From Deltaproteobacteria bacterium (lineage in GTDB: Bacteria; Myxococcota_A; Polyangia; Haliangiales; Haliangiaceae), in NCBI GenBank assembly GCA_021413675.1, contig JAIOQA010000275.1, positions 1-64,000 on the forward strand: a DNA stretch of 64,000 bases. Reading direction: 5' to 3'. Shown here piece by piece: positions 37,159 to 47,722 of this stretch (positions are counted from its first letter, which is position 1; each line of letters opens with the position of its first letter). The notes under the pieces are model-generated. The model was not told the origin of the DNA. It was given only the letters and a program-made list of their open reading frames with translations, and ran no database searches. The position numbers were made by a program, and so were the translations under genes.

Positions 37159-40100
37159 ATGACGCTCGGGGGCGATCGGTTCACGATCGTGGAGTCGATC
37201 GGGTCCGGCGGGATGGGCGTGGTCTACCGCGCGCGCGATCGGCTGCTCGATCAGGACGTCGCGCTCAAGACCCTGCGCGGCGGCAGCGGCCGCGACCTCT
37301 ACCGCTTCAAGCGCGAGTTCCGGTCGCTCGCCGACCTGAGCCACCCGAACCTCTGCCAGCTGCACGAGCTGCACACCACCGGTGACGAGTGGTTCTTCAC
37401 GATGGAGCTGGTCGCCGGCGTGTCGTTCCTCGACTGGGTCCGCCCGGCCGCGGCCGTCGATGACGCCGAGCCCACCGGGCCGCGCGGCAGCGGCAACGGC
37501 GCGCGGCCGGTGCGCGGGCCGCTCCTGCTGCCGCGGCTGACCGAGGCGCTGCCCCAGCTGGTCGACGGCGTGCTCGCCCTCCACAACGCCGGCAAGCTGC
37601 ACCGCGATCTCAAGCCGTCGAACGTGCTGGTCACGGCGACCGGGCGCGTGGTGCTGCTCGACTTCGGGCTGGTCGCCACGGTCGCGAACACCGATCGCAC
37701 CCACGAGGCCGCCGCGGTCGGGACGCCGACCTATATGTCGCCGGAGCAGGCCGCGGACCAGCCGCTGACCGCCGCGAGCGACTGGTACTCGATCGGCGTC
37801 ATGCTCTACGAGGCGCTCACCGGGCGACGGCCGTTCGAGGGCTCCGCCCAGCAGGTGATGGTGCGCAAGCAGACCGAGCGGCCGGTGCCGCCGGGCGCGC
37901 TCGAGCCGACCGCGCCGCTCGAGCTCGAGCAGCTGTGCCTGGCGTTGCTCGCGACCGAGCCGCGGCAGCGCCCGGACGCGACCGCGATCCTCCGCGACCT
38001 CGGCGGCGTGCCGTCGGCGACCACCGCGGGCATCGCGCGCGACGCGGTCGCGACGCCGTTCGTGGGCCGGGCCGCGGAGCTCGAGGTGCTGCGCCAGGCC
38101 TGGGACGACGCCCGCAAGGGCGCGGTGTCGGTCGTGGTCGTGCGCGGCGAGTCGGGCATCGGCAAGAGCGCGCTGGTGCGCGAGTTCCGGCGCCGGGTCG
38201 GGCCCGAGGCGCTGGTGCTGGTCGGCCGCTGCTACGACCGCGAGTCGGTGCCGTTCAAGGCGCTCGATCCGATCGTCGACGCGATCACGATCGCGCTCCT
38301 CGAGTCGCCGGGCATCGCGGCGAGCGCGGCCGGCCCGGCCGAGATCGTCGCGCTGGCCCGGCTGTTCCCGGTGCTGCGTCGGGTGCCGGCGATCGCCGAG
38401 CGCACCGTCGGCAGCGCGACGCCGGCGGACCCGCTGGTGCTGCGCGCGCGCGCGTTCAAGGCGCTGCGCGGCCTCCTGCGCACGCTGAGCGCGCAGCGCC
38501 CCGTGATGCTGGCGATCGACGACATGCAGTGGGGCGACGACGACAGCGCGGCGGCGCTGGTCGAGCTCATCCACAACCCCGAGGGATTGAGAATCAATCC
38601 CGATCCGGATAGGCGCAACGAGACGTCCCTCGTCGAGAAAGCCGATCAATCAGCGAGTGGGAAAGACCCTTTCCCACTCGCTGCGCCGCTGCCGCTGTTG
38701 CTGGTGCTGATCCACCGCAACGACGCCGACGACGTGGTCGCGAAGATCATCACGCCGCACGCCGCGTTCGCGAGCGGCGCGGCGCGGCTGATCGCGCTCG
38801 GCCCGCTGGTCGACGCCGAGGCCCGCGATCTGGTCGTGGGGCTCGGCGCCGGCGATCAGACCACCGAGCTCGCGATCCGCGACGCCCACGGTCACCCGAT
38901 GTTCCTGACCGAGCTCGTGCGCTCGCCGCGCGTCGGCGGCGCCGCGCGCTCGGTCGAGGATCTGATCCACAACCGGCTCGCGGCCTTGCCCGCGGGCGCC
39001 GCCGAGATCGTGCGGGTCGCGGCGATCGCGAGCCGACCGGTGCCGGTCGGGATCGCGCTGCGCGCGGCAGGGCAGGCGGCGCAGGCCGGCCACCTGTCGC
39101 GGCTGCGCAAGGAGCACCTGGTCCGCGTCCACCGGCGCTCCGACGGCAGCGATCCGAGCATCGAGCCCTATCACGATCGGATCCGCCGCGGCGTGCTGGC
39201 CGAGCTCGACCCCGCGGCGCAGCGCGCGATCCACGCCGCGCTCGCCAGCGCGATCGAGCGCGCCGGCGTCGAGGATCCCGAGGGCCTGATCGCGCACTGG
39301 CTGGGCGCCGGCGAGCCCGCGCGCGCCGCGGCCTATGCGCTGCCCGCCGCCGCGGCCGCCGCCGAGCAGCTCGCGTTCCACCGCGCCGCCGAGCTCTACG
39401 AGCTCGCGATCGCCCACGGCACCGCGACCCCCGAGGAGCGCCGCGCGATCCACCGGCGCCACGCCGGGGTCCTCGTCAACACCGGCGGCCTCCTGCGCGC
39501 GGCCGCGGCCTACGCCGCGGCCGCCGAGGGCGCGGCGCCGGCCGAGCGCGTCGAGCTCGATCGCCGGCGGCTCGAGCAGCTGCTGCGCGGCGGCGCGCTG
39601 CGCGAGGGCATGGCGGTCGCGCGCGATCTGCTCGCGCGGGTCGGCTACGACCTGCCGTCCGACGACCGCCGCGCGATGCGCGCGCTCGTGCTGGTGCGCG
39701 TGCGGATCGCGCTCGGCCGCCTGCGCTTCACGCCGCGCGACGAGGCCGACCTCGACGCCCGCGAGCTCGAGCGCCTCGACACGCTGCGCTCGGTGGCGAC
39801 CAGCTTCACGTTCGGCAACCCGCTGGTCAGCCGGCTGATCCAGTGCCAGTTCCTGCGCGCCGCGCTCGCCGCGGGCGAGCCGCGCCGCGTGTGCGTCGCG
39901 CTGACCTACGAGATCGGCTACTCGAGCCAGGCCGGCGCGCCGACGATCCCGCGCCAGGATCGGCTGCTCGTGCTGCTGCGCACCTGGCTGGCGCGCGTCC
40001 CCGATCCGACGATCGCGGCGACCGCCGACATCGTCGCGGGCATCGCCCGGCACATGAGCGGGCGGTTCCGCGAGGCGCGCGAGCTGCTCGAGGCGGGCAT

Positions 40101-40890
40101 CGCGGCGCTGCGCGAGCTGGGCGGGCTGGCGCGCTGGGAGCTCGACGTCGGGGTCTCGATGTGGCTCGGCGTGCTGTTCCACCTGGGCGAGACCAAGCTG
40201 ATCGCGCGGCAGGTGCCCGGGCTGCTGCGCGACGCCAGCGATCGCGGTGACGTCTTCGCGATGCGCGCGCTGCGCGGGTGGCGCGGCAACATGGCGTGGC
40301 TGATCGTCGACCGCCCGACCGCGGCGCGCAGCCACCTCGCGGCCGCGACCCCGGCGAGCACCGAGGATGGCATCACGGTGCAGCGCTACTTCGAGCTGGT
40401 CTCGGGCCTGCAGATCGATCTCTACGAGGGCGAGCTCGACGCCGCGGCGGCCCGGCTCGAGGCGGCGATGCCGCTGGTGAAGAGCGGCAAGCTCCTGCGC
40501 CTGCAGTCGATGCGGACCGAGCTCGGGTTCCTGCGCGGCCGGATCCTCGTCGGCCGCGCCACCGATGCCAGCCACGCCCCCGCGATCGCGCGCGAGGCCC
40601 GCGCGCTGCGCAAGGAGCGGGTGCCGTGGGCCGAGGGCTACGCGCTGGTGCTCGACGCCAGCGTGCAGCGCCTGCGCGGTGAGACCGAGGCGGCGGTCCG
40701 CACGATCGGCGAGGCGATCGGCGCGTTCGAGGCCTGCGACCTGGCGCTGATGGCCACCGTCGCGCGCTGGCGCCGGGCCGCGCTCACCGGCGCCGCCGCC
40801 GAGATCGAGGCCGCGACCGCGACCATGCGCGCCGGCGCGATCGCCGATCCGGCGGCGATGGCGCGCATGCTCTGGCCCTGGCCGGAATGA
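37159..40890 (+). CDS. Ser/Thr kinase fused to AAA/NACHT-like ATPase and TPR repeats, with in-frame insertion
   Basis: 1243 residues. Kinase (about 7-290): [27 protein letters not shown] near 149, [15 protein letters not shown]. Then an AAA_16-type ATPase: [18 protein letters not shown], Walker A GESGIGKS near 330, Walker [15 protein letters not shown] near 450. Then about 600 residues of TPR-like helices. This is the PknK/kinase-MalT-like architecture common in myxobacteria, a soluble signalling hub. Between Walker B and the next strand ([11 protein letters not shown]) lie 32 extra residues encoded by a lower-GC palindromic element (38583-38683). ATG 37159 follows TATGCT by 8 nt. Confidence 0.92.
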   Translation: MTLGGDRFTIVESIGSGGMGVVYRARDRLLDQDVALKTLRGGSGRDLYRFKREFRSLADLSHPNLCQLHELHTTGDEWFFTMELVAGVSFLDWVRPAAAVDDAEPTGPRGSGNGARPVRGPLLLPRLTEALPQLVDGVLALHNAGKLHRDLKPSNVLVTATGRVVLLDFGLVATVANTDRTHEAAAVGTPTYMSPEQAADQPLTAASDWYSIGVMLYEALTGRRPFEGSAQQVMVRKQTERPVPPGALEPTAPLELEQLCLALLATEPRQRPDATAILRDLGGVPSATTAGIARDAVATPFVGRAAELEVLRQAWDDARKGAVSVVVVRGESGIGKSALVREFRRRVGPEALVLVGRCYDRESVPFKALDPIVDAITIALLESPGIAASAAGPAEIVALARLFPVLRRVPAIAERTVGSATPADPLVLRARAFKALRGLLRTLSAQRPVMLAIDDMQWGDDDSAAALVELIHNPEGLRINPDPDRRNETSLVEKADQSASGKDPFPLAAPLPLLLVLIHRNDADDVVAKIITPHAAFASGAARLIALGPLVDAEARDLVVGLGAGDQTTELAIRDAHGHPMFLTELVRSPRVGGAARSVEDLIHNRLAALPAGAAEIVRVAAIASRPVPVGIALRAAGQAAQAGHLSRLRKEHLVRVHRRSDGSDPSIEPYHDRIRRGVLAELDPAAQRAIHAALASAIERAGVEDPEGLIAHWLGAGEPARAAAYALPAAAAAAEQLAFHRAAELYELAIAHGTATPEERRAIHRRHAGVLVNTGGLLRAAAAYAAAAEGAAPAERVELDRRRLEQLLRGGALREGMAVARDLLARVGYDLPSDDRRAMRALVLVRVRIALGRLRFTPRDEADLDARELERLDTLRSVATSFTFGNPLVSRLIQCQFLRAALAAGEPRRVCVALTYEIGYSSQAGAPTIPRQDRLLVLLRTWLARVPDPTIAATADIVAGIARHMSGRFREARELLEAGIAALRELGGLARWELDVGVSMWLGVLFHLGETKLIARQVPGLLRDASDRGDVFAMRALRGWRGNMAWLIVDRPTAARSHLAAATPASTEDGITVQRYFELVSGLQIDLYEGELDAAAARLEAAMPLVKSGKLLRLQSMRTELGFLRGRILVGRATDASHAPAIAREARALRKERVPWAEGYALVLDASVQRLRGETEAAVRTIGEAIGAFEACDLALMATVARWRRAALTGAAAEIEAATATMRAGAIADPAAMARMLWPWPE
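38583..38683 (+). mobile_element. In-frame palindromic element (three hairpins) inserted in the kinase-AAA gene
   Basis: Three consecutive inverted repeats: GGGATTGA/TCAATCCC (38583-38601, loop GAA), ACGAG/CTCGT (38618-38633), and a perfect 15-bp stem CAGCGAGTGGGAAAG (38651-38665) with its complement at 38669-38683, loop ACC. G+C is about 56% by hand count, against over 70% around it, and it uses codons rare elsewhere here (TTG, AGA, AGG, AAA, CAA, TCA, CCT). It has 32 codons, no stop and keeps the frame. Removing it restores an ordinary AAA strand. No clear target duplication was seen. Confidence 0.7.
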
Positions 40891-40896
40891 CCGCGG

Positions 40897-40918
40897 CCGG
40901 GGATCTCGCGATCCCCGG
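40897..40918. terminator. Bidirectional terminator hairpin between kinase-AAA and RHH genes
   Basis: CCGGGGATC (40897-40905) pairs perfectly with GATCCCCGG (40910-40918) over a 4-nt loop, in the 33-bp gap between convergent stops. There is no T-run. Confidence 0.6.
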
Positions 40919-40923
40919 CGGTG

Positions 40924-41082
40924 CTACTTCTTCTTCGGTGCGCGGCCCGCGCGGACCAGCGCGTCGCGCAGCAGGAACTCGATCTGCGCGTTCAGGCTGC
41001 GCAGGTCGTCCTCGGCCCACTTCTGGACCGCGCCCAGCACCGCCGGGTCGACGCGCAGCAGGAACGGCTTTCGCTCCGACAC
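40924..41082 (-). CDS. Small ribbon-helix-helix (Arc/HicB-antitoxin-like) protein
   Basis: 52 residues starting [23 protein letters not shown] then [20 protein letters not shown]. The beta strand KPFLLRVD, helix [12 protein letters not shown] and second helix S[13 protein letters not shown] match the Arc-type ribbon-helix-helix fold; the N-x-QIE-F-LLR pattern is typical of Arc and HicB-type antitoxins. No toxin partner is present. It begins 10 nt after the SPFH stop (same operon). RHH dimers bind inverted repeats, and a perfect palindrome lies in the operon promoter, so autoregulation is inferred. Confidence 0.75.
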   Translation of the reverse strand: MSERKPFLLRVDPAVLGAVQKWAEDDLRSLNAQIEFLLRDALVRAGRAPKKK

Positions 41083-41092
41083 GACGGCCTCG

Positions 41093-41977
41093 CTAGTACA
41101 GCGTGCCGGCGTTGACCACGGGCTGGGCACCGCGCTCGCCGCACAGCACGACCAGGAGGTTGGACACCATGGCCGCCTTGCGCTCGGGATCGAGGTCGAC
41201 CACGTTCGCGTCGGCGAGCCGCTTGAGCGCCATCTCGACCATGCCGACCGCGCCCTCGACGATCCGGGTGCGGGCCGCGATGATCGCGCCGGCCTGCTGG
41301 CGCTGGAGCATCGCCTGCGCGATCTCCGGCGCATACGCGAGGTGCGCGATGCGGGCCTCGGTCACCTCGACGCCCGCCTTGCTGATGCGATCCTGGATCT
41401 CCTTCTCGAGCTGCCCGGCGATCGCGTCGGTGTGGCCGCGCAGCGACGGGGTCGCGTCGTCGTGGCCATCGTAGGGGTGGTGGGTGGCGAGGTTGCGCAG
41501 CGCCGACTCGCACTGCACGGTGACGAACGACAGGTAGTCCTGCACGTCGAACGCCGCCTGCGCGGTGTCGACGACCCGCCAGGTCACGATCGCGCCGATC
41601 TCGATGGGGTTGCCGTCGAGGTCGTTGACCTTGATCTTGGCGGTCTCGAAGTTGCGCGCGCGCAGGGACATCGCGCGCTTGGTGTAGAACGGGTTCGCCC
41701 AGCGCAGGCCCTCCTCGCGGACCGTGCCCTTGTACTTGCCGAACAGCTGCAGCACGCGCGCCTCGTTCGGGTTGACCACGTAGAGCCCGGCCAGCAGCAG
41801 GATCCCCACGACCACCGCGGCGCCCGCGCCGATGCCGATCGCCGCGGCCGTGCCGACGTCGTGCGCCTTGCCGGCGTCGGCCGCGAACTTGATGAGCAGG
41901 CCCGCCGCGCCGAACAGGCCAAAGGCCGCGGCGAGCATGACGCCACCCGACATCGAGCTGGTCTTGGTTTCCCGCAT
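41093..41977 (-). CDS. SPFH (stomatin/prohibitin/flotillin) domain membrane protein
   Basis: 294 residues. Two hydrophobic segments (about 12-33 and 44-66), then the SPFH/Band 7 domain: [40 protein letters not shown], and the C-terminal helix with [20 protein letters not shown]. It forms oligomeric scaffolds in membrane microdomains and may affect envelope stress or protein quality control. AGGA lies 7 nt before ATG 41977. It is followed by a small RHH gene, an association seen in other genomes. Confidence 0.9.
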   Translation of the reverse strand: MRETKTSSMSGGVMLAAAFGLFGAAGLLIKFAADAGKAHDVGTAAAIGIGAGAAVVVGILLLAGLYVVNPNEARVLQLFGKYKGTVREEGLRWANPFYTKRAMSLRARNFETAKIKVNDLDGNPIEIGAIVTWRVVDTAQAAFDVQDYLSFVTVQCESALRNLATHHPYDGHDDATPSLRGHTDAIAGQLEKEIQDRISKAGVEVTEARIAHLAYAPEIAQAMLQRQQAGAIIAARTRIVEGAVGMVEMALKRLADANVVDLDPERKAAMVSNLLVVLCGERGAQPVVNAGTLY

Positions 41978-42028
41978 GACAGTGTCCTCCAGGGCGAGCC
42001 GAGCAGACGTTGCTCAATAGCTCGATGG

Positions 42029-42052
42029 CATCAAAGTGATATCACTTTGATG
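42029..42052. promoter_or_regulatory. Perfect 24-bp palindrome, candidate operator of the SPFH-RHH operon
   Basis: The half-site is CATCAAAGTGAT and the second half is its exact reverse complement, so the centre reads GTGATATCAC. It is about 50 bp upstream of the SPFH start and is AT-rich compared with its surroundings. The location fits an operator over the promoter; the RHH protein of the same operon is the obvious candidate binder. Confidence 0.7.
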
Positions 42053-42148
42053 GCGGCGCAAGGGGCGTCTGATCGATTTCGCCAGCGCCGCGGGTGTACC
42101 GGTCAGGGAGGGGGCCCAGGGAGATCGGTGTGGTATGAAGCGCCGCGT

Positions 42149-42903
<755 letters not shown>

Positions 42904-42907
<4 letters not shown>

Positions 42908-43446
42908 CCCGCGGCGCGCTGGCGCTCGCGCTGGTCCTGGGCTGTCGCGGTGTCCAGGCGCCGCGGCCCGCGTGTCCCGCTGGCGATGCCCACGTCTCGT
43001 CGCAGGCCGACGTCGACGCGCTGGCGCCGTGCACCGCGATCGCCGGCGATCTCGTGATCCGCGGCGGCGGGCCGCTCGATCTCCGCCCGCTCGCGGGGCT
43101 GACCCGGATCGACGGCGATCTCGTCATCGGCCCGACCCTCGCGCTGTCGGCGATCGACGGCTTCGCCGCGCTCCGCACGATCGGCGGCCGCCTGCGCATC
43201 GCGACCAACGCGGAGGCGACGGGCGCCTGGTTCCCCGCCCTCGAGCGCGCCGCGCGCGTCGAGCTCGACGGCAACTTCGCGCTGGTCGGCGTCTACGCGC
43301 CGCGGCTCGCCGCGATCCGCGACGCGCTCGTCGTGCGCGACAACGCGGTGCTCGAGCTGGTCGAGATCGATCCGGCGGCGGTGATCGGCGCGGTCGACGT
43401 CGCGCGCAATCCTGCGTGGCCGGCGGACCAGCAGCCGGCGCGCTGA
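42904..43446 (+). CDS. Lipoprotein with receptor L-domain-like repeats
   Basis: 180 residues from GTG 42904, overlapping the pdxJ stop by 4 nt. Short signal LALALVLGC gives a lipobox Cys near 14. The mature protein has leucine-rich-like strands: [56 protein letters not shown] and [18 protein letters not shown]. This right-handed beta-helix pattern resembles the receptor L domain of insulin/EGF receptors, seen in many myxobacterial surface lipoproteins. Its role and ligand are unknown. Confidence 0.72.
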
Positions 43447-43452
43447 GCGCGG

Positions 43453-43482
43453 TCGACCGCAGCCGGCGGAGTGCGATACGCT
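43453..43482 (+). promoter_or_regulatory. Promoter of FG-GAP lipoprotein gene, leaderless type
   Basis: TCGACC (43453-43458), an 18-bp spacer and TACGCT (43477-43482), ending 5 nt before ATG 43488. Confidence 0.42.
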
Positions 43483-43487
43483 GCCGC

Positions 43488-45308
43488 ATGCGCTCGGTCC
43501 TGGTGGTGGCGTGCGGTCTCGTGCTTGGCGCGAACCTCGCTGGTTGCAACGCGATCCTCGGCATCAGCGATCTCTCCACCGGGGGAGGCGGCGACGACGC
43601 GGGCGTGGACGCCGACCCGAACTTGCCGCCGGCGGTGCCGAGCTTGCGATCGCCGCGGATGGGCGCGCCGACGGGCAGCGCCCGCGCCGACGTCTCGCTG
43701 CGGCCGAGGTTCACGTGGCGCGCGTCGCCCGGCGCGACCCGATACGAGCTCGCCGTCGATGACTCGTGCCAGACCTCGTCGTTCAAGACCTGTCTGTTCC
43801 CGTCGCCGGAGATCGACGAGATGTCGATCACCGAGACCGCGTACACGCCGACCGCGAACCTCGCGGTCAGCCTCAGCCAGCCGGTGGGCGCGCGCTACTT
43901 CTGGCGCGTGCGCGCGTGCAACACGATCGGGTGCTCGGACTGGAGCGAGGTCTGGTACCTCGATGTCGGGCGCCTCGCGGACGACGTGAACGGCGATGGA
44001 TACGGCGACCTGGTGATCGGCATGGTGCCCGACAGCACCTCGACGACGAAGGTCGGCGCGGCGTACATCGCGTTCGGGCGCGCAAGCGGCGCCGTCACGC
44101 TGACCAAGCTGACCGATCCGCGCATGTCCGACGCGACCTTCGCTGCCTCGGTCGCGATGGTCGGCGACGTGAACGCCGACGGCTACGCTGACCTCGTCAT
44201 CGGCGCGCCGCATACCGAGAACAACTCCCACGTCGGCACCGCGTACCTGTATCTCGGGCGCGGCGTCTGGCCCGCGACGGTGACGGTCGCGACCACGGTG
44301 ATCGGCATGGCCACCGGCGATCCGGATGCCAGCCTTGGCGGCGCGGTCGCGGGGCGCGGCGACATCAACGGTGACGGCTTCGGGGATTTCGTCGTGTCGG
44401 CAGCACCGCCGATCTTTGGCGGTTCATCGTCGGTGGCCGGGTACGTCCACGGCTACTTCGGACGGCCGTCGTGGTCATTCTCCCAGCTCGGCTCCGATCT
44501 GGTGTTCCCGGATCCGAGCGGCGACGTCACGGGCACCTTCGGAATCGGCGTGACGCTTGGCGACTTGAACGAGGATGGCCGTGCCGATCTGATCGCCGGC
44601 GCATACGGGGAAGCGTCTGCGAAAGGCGCGGTGGCCGGATACTTGGGACAGGTGACGTATGCGGGCTCTCCGGCCGTGGTGACGGCGCCGGACTTCAAGA
44701 TCCCGTCCCCGGTCGCGAGTGGCAGCGCCGGGTTCGGCGCGTCCGCCGCGATCTGCGTGTCGCCCGAGGCTGCGCCCGCGCTTGCCATCGCCGCGCCGCT
44801 GGAGAACCACCCGACCATGTACGAGGGTGTCGAGCGCATCTATGCAGGACGCTCGGTGTGGGCGACACCGATCGGTGATCCGGCGGCGACGCTCGTCGAC
44901 CCGAACGGCGCCCTCAACGCATTCTTGGGCATCTCGTCCCGGTGCGGAGACGTGACCGGCGACGGGAAAGCTGATCTCGTCGCGGGGGCCCCGACGGGAG
45001 ACGACACCGGTGTGGTCTACGTCTACAGCGACGCCGCCGGGCTGCCGGCCGCGCCCCTGGTTGCGCTGACTTCCGGTGAGATGTTCGCGGGAACCCTTGG
45101 CTCCGGCGTCGCGGTGACCGACTTCGACGGCGACGGCGTTGCCGACGTTTTCGGCGGCGCTCCCCGGATTCCCCAGGGCTCCTACGCGGGCGCGGTGCTT
45201 GGCTGGACGGGTCGTGCGAACTGGCCGGCGACGATCATGGCGGCTGACCTGACGATCTCGAATCCATCCGGGGTCGCACAGGAGCGGCTAGGAACGACTC
45301 TCGACTGA
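43488..45308 (+). CDS. FG-GAP repeat lipoprotein (integrin alpha-like beta-propeller)
   Basis: 606 residues. Signal VVACGLVLGANLAGC, mature start CNAILGISDLSTGGG, an Asp-rich linker (DDAGVDAD), a fibronectin-like domain at about 60-160 (RPRFTWRASPGATRYELAVD), then FG-GAP repeats with calcium-binding DxNxDGxxD loops: DVNGDGYGDLVIG, DVNADGYADLVIGAPH, DINGDGFGDFVV, DLNEDGRADLIAG, DVTGDGKADLVAGAP and DFDGDGVADVFGGAP. It is probably an outer-surface, Ca-binding propeller. The function is unknown; such proteins are abundant in myxobacteria. Confidence 0.88.
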   Translation: MRSVLVVACGLVLGANLAGCNAILGISDLSTGGGGDDAGVDADPNLPPAVPSLRSPRMGAPTGSARADVSLRPRFTWRASPGATRYELAVDDSCQTSSFKTCLFPSPEIDEMSITETAYTPTANLAVSLSQPVGARYFWRVRACNTIGCSDWSEVWYLDVGRLADDVNGDGYGDLVIGMVPDSTSTTKVGAAYIAFGRASGAVTLTKLTDPRMSDATFAASVAMVGDVNADGYADLVIGAPHTENNSHVGTAYLYLGRGVWPATVTVATTVIGMATGDPDASLGGAVAGRGDINGDGFGDFVVSAAPPIFGGSSSVAGYVHGYFGRPSWSFSQLGSDLVFPDPSGDVTGTFGIGVTLGDLNEDGRADLIAGAYGEASAKGAVAGYLGQVTYAGSPAVVTAPDFKIPSPVASGSAGFGASAAICVSPEAAPALAIAAPLENHPTMYEGVERIYAGRSVWATPIGDPAATLVDPNGALNAFLGISSRCGDVTGDGKADLVAGAPTGDDTGVVYVYSDAAGLPAAPLVALTSGEMFAGTLGSGVAVTDFDGDGVADVFGGAPRIPQGSYAGAVLGWTGRANWPATIMAADLTISNPSGVAQERLGTTLD

Positions 45309-45366
45309 CTACACGCACCGCCACGCCCATACGCCACTGCGACGAGATCGTCCGCACGCCTCGCTG

Positions 45367-45404
45367 AATCGCCGTTGCGATTGGTCTGGCCGCTCGGCTA
45401 ACGT
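45367..45404 (+). promoter_or_regulatory. Promoter of Gly-rich lipoprotein gene with overlapping inverted repeat
   Basis: TTGCGA (45375-45380), an 18-bp spacer, TAACGT (45399-45404) ending 7 nt before ATG 45412. AATCGC-CGTT-GCGATT (45367-45382) straddles the -35, a possible operator. Confidence 0.45.
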
Positions 45405-45411
45405 CCCGTCG

Positions 45412-47709
45412 ATGCAACGTCTCGGGGGAGCGTTTGTTCTCGCTGTCGTGCTCGTCGGTTGCGCTCATTCGAGCGCGACCGAGGCGTGCGATCCCACGAC
45501 CGACACCTGCGAGTGCGGGACCGGCAAGCCGGAGTGCCCGGGCGGATCGAGCTGCGATCCATCCGGCGTCTGCGTCGTGAATCCCGACGCGGCCGGTTTT
45601 CCGGACGCGGCGCCTCCAGGCCCTGACGCGCCGCCGAAGAAGGGCTTCGGCGAGACGTGCACCGACGCGCAGCAGTGCGACACCACGATCTGCATCCTGA
45701 CCTCGGTCGGCGGTGTGTGCTCGCAGCTGTGCGGCACCTGTCCCGACGGCTGGGGCTGCTTCGCGGTGCTCGGCGCGATCACGCCCGACGAGGTCGCGAA
45801 CGTCTGCGTGCCGGTGTCGACGCAGCTGTGCAGCCCGTGCCAGCAGGACACCGAGTGCGCGCTGCTCGGCATGGACAAGTGCGTGACCGAGGCGACCGGG
45901 CGCTCGTACTGCGGCCGCGATTGCTCGACGGTCGCGTGCCCGAGCAACTTCACCTGCGAGGACGTGACGATCAACGGCGCCGCCTACAAGGAGTGCGTGC
46001 CGCAATCGGGCGCGTGCGACTGCAACGTCGCCAACCAGCAGGGCGCGACCGACGCGTGCTCGATCACCACCGCGCTCGGCACCGCGTGCGCGGGGACCTC
46101 GACCTGCGGCGGCACCGCGGGCTGGGGCGCGTGCGCGCCGCCGTCGGCGACCGACGAGCCCGATGGCACCTACGCCGACGACAACTGCGACGGCATCGAC
46201 GGCGACATCACGAAGGGCATCTTCGTCGCCGGTGGTGGCGCGAATACCTCGACCTGCGGGCTGGTCTACAACGCGCCCTGCCAGACGATCGGCTACGGCA
46301 TCATCCGCGCGGTCACGGTCGGACGGCAGAACGTCTACGTGCAGACCGGCACGTACAACGAGGTCGTGCCGCTGCTCAACGGCGTGAACGTATGGGGCGG
46401 CTACGACTTCGCGTGGAAGCGCGGCCCGTACACCGATCCGGCGCACCGCGTGACGATCGTCGGCGCGCAGGACAACGGCAGCGGCGGCGATGGCGAGTAC
46501 CTGACGATCCGCGCGCACGACCTGCTGGTGCCGGTGACGATCGGCGACCTGATCATCCAGGGCCCGAACGCGCAGGGCGTGGGCGGCGCGTCGGGGCGCG
46601 ACGGGCGATCGAGCTATGCGATCCACGCGAAGGCCGCGACGGTGACGCTGACGCGCGTGCAGATCGTCGCGGGCAACGGCGCGAACGGCGCGGCGGGCGC
46701 GAACGGTACGGACGCGGTGATCGTCGATGCGCAGAGCTACATGACCGGCGGCACCGGCGGCAATGGCGACGAGTTCACGACGGCGTGCAACACGTCGTCG
46801 CGCGGCGGGGGCGGGCCAGCCGGCAACAACACGTGCACCCAGAGCCCGTCGACGCGCGCGGTGAACGGCGGGGCCGGTGGCGCTGGCGGCGTGATGGACG
46901 GCGGCTGCGTCTCGAACAGCGCGACCGCGGGGGACAACGGCAGCGCGGCGCCGTTCACCTCGGGCAACTTCGGGCTACCGGGTAGCGGTGGCTCCGGCTC
47001 CTCCGACTGCGGGCCGACCACGAGCGGTTTCCCCGGCCTGTCGGTCAACGGCGGCGCTGGCGGCGCGAACAGCGGCGCGTATCTCAGCAGCAACTACTGG
47101 TACGCGCGCGCGGGCGGGACCGGCGGCACCGGGGAGAACGGCTCGGGCGGCGGTGGCGGCGGCGGCGGTGGTGGCTGCGATACCGGGACCGATGCCTACG
47201 GCGCCGGCGGTGGCGGTGGCGGCGCTGGAGGTTGCGCTGCGCGCGCGGGCGGCACCGGCGGCGGTGGCGGCGGCGGCTCGTTCGGGGTGTTCGCGGTCGC
47301 GAACTCGCTCGTCACCTTCGACAGCTGCGATCTGTTCCGCGGGCTCGCCGGCACCGGCGGTCCCGGCGGCACCGGCGGCCGCGGCCAGTCCGGCGGCGGC
47401 GCAGGCTCTGGGGGCTCGTTCCATCCCGGGTCGGCGACCCCCGGCAACGGTGGCGCCGGCGCCCATGGCGGTCACGGCGGTGGCGGCGGCGGCGGCGCCG
47501 GCGGTCGCTCGATCGGCATCGTCACCACCAGCGGCACCACCATCAACGGCTCGTGCAATCAGAGCCAGGGCGCGGCGGGCAACGGCGGCAGTGGCGGCGC
47601 CTCGGCGCCCAACGCGCCGGCGATCGAGCGCGATGGCCAGGACGGCGCGACCGGCGCCGGCGGCTCGCTCGAGCCGTCGCGGCAGTGCGCGAGCACCAGC
47701 GACTGCTGA
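45412..47709 (+). CDS. Cys- and Gly-rich surface lipoprotein (MopE-like motif, beta-helix region, poly-Gly tail)
   Basis: 765 residues. Signal FVLAVVLVGC. About 20-240 is Cys-rich in small knots (CDPTTDTCECGTGKPECPGG and others). DDNCDGIDGD near 258 is the MopE/Cu-binding-type motif. About 285-430 looks like a parallel beta-helix (VYVQTGTYNEVVPLLNGVNV, VTLTRVQIVAGNGANG). From about 430 to 740 the chain is dominated by GGxGG repeats (for example GTGGTGENGSGGGGGGGGGG), reminiscent of PE-PGRS and adhesin Gly-rich repeats. It is probably an extracellular structural or adhesive protein. It ends 13 nt before a convergent NUDIX gene. Confidence 0.82.
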   Translation: MQRLGGAFVLAVVLVGCAHSSATEACDPTTDTCECGTGKPECPGGSSCDPSGVCVVNPDAAGFPDAAPPGPDAPPKKGFGETCTDAQQCDTTICILTSVGGVCSQLCGTCPDGWGCFAVLGAITPDEVANVCVPVSTQLCSPCQQDTECALLGMDKCVTEATGRSYCGRDCSTVACPSNFTCEDVTINGAAYKECVPQSGACDCNVANQQGATDACSITTALGTACAGTSTCGGTAGWGACAPPSATDEPDGTYADDNCDGIDGDITKGIFVAGGGANTSTCGLVYNAPCQTIGYGIIRAVTVGRQNVYVQTGTYNEVVPLLNGVNVWGGYDFAWKRGPYTDPAHRVTIVGAQDNGSGGDGEYLTIRAHDLLVPVTIGDLIIQGPNAQGVGGASGRDGRSSYAIHAKAATVTLTRVQIVAGNGANGAAGANGTDAVIVDAQSYMTGGTGGNGDEFTTACNTSSRGGGGPAGNNTCTQSPSTRAVNGGAGGAGGVMDGGCVSNSATAGDNGSAAPFTSGNFGLPGSGGSGSSDCGPTTSGFPGLSVNGGAGGANSGAYLSSNYWYARAGGTGGTGENGSGGGGGGGGGGCDTGTDAYGAGGGGGGAGGCAARAGGTGGGGGGGSFGVFAVANSLVTFDSCDLFRGLAGTGGPGGTGGRGQSGGGAGSGGSFHPGSATPGNGGAGAHGGHGGGGGGGAGGRSIGIVTTSGTTINGSCNQSQGAAGNGGSGGASAPNAPAIERDGQDGATGAGGSLEPSRQCASTSDC

Positions 47710-47722
47710 TCGCTCGCGACTC

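Noticed and set aside
40924-41082. HicB-type antitoxin of a toxin-antitoxin system
   Set aside because: No HicA-like or other toxin gene is adjacent; the partner is an SPFH protein, so only the fold is claimed.
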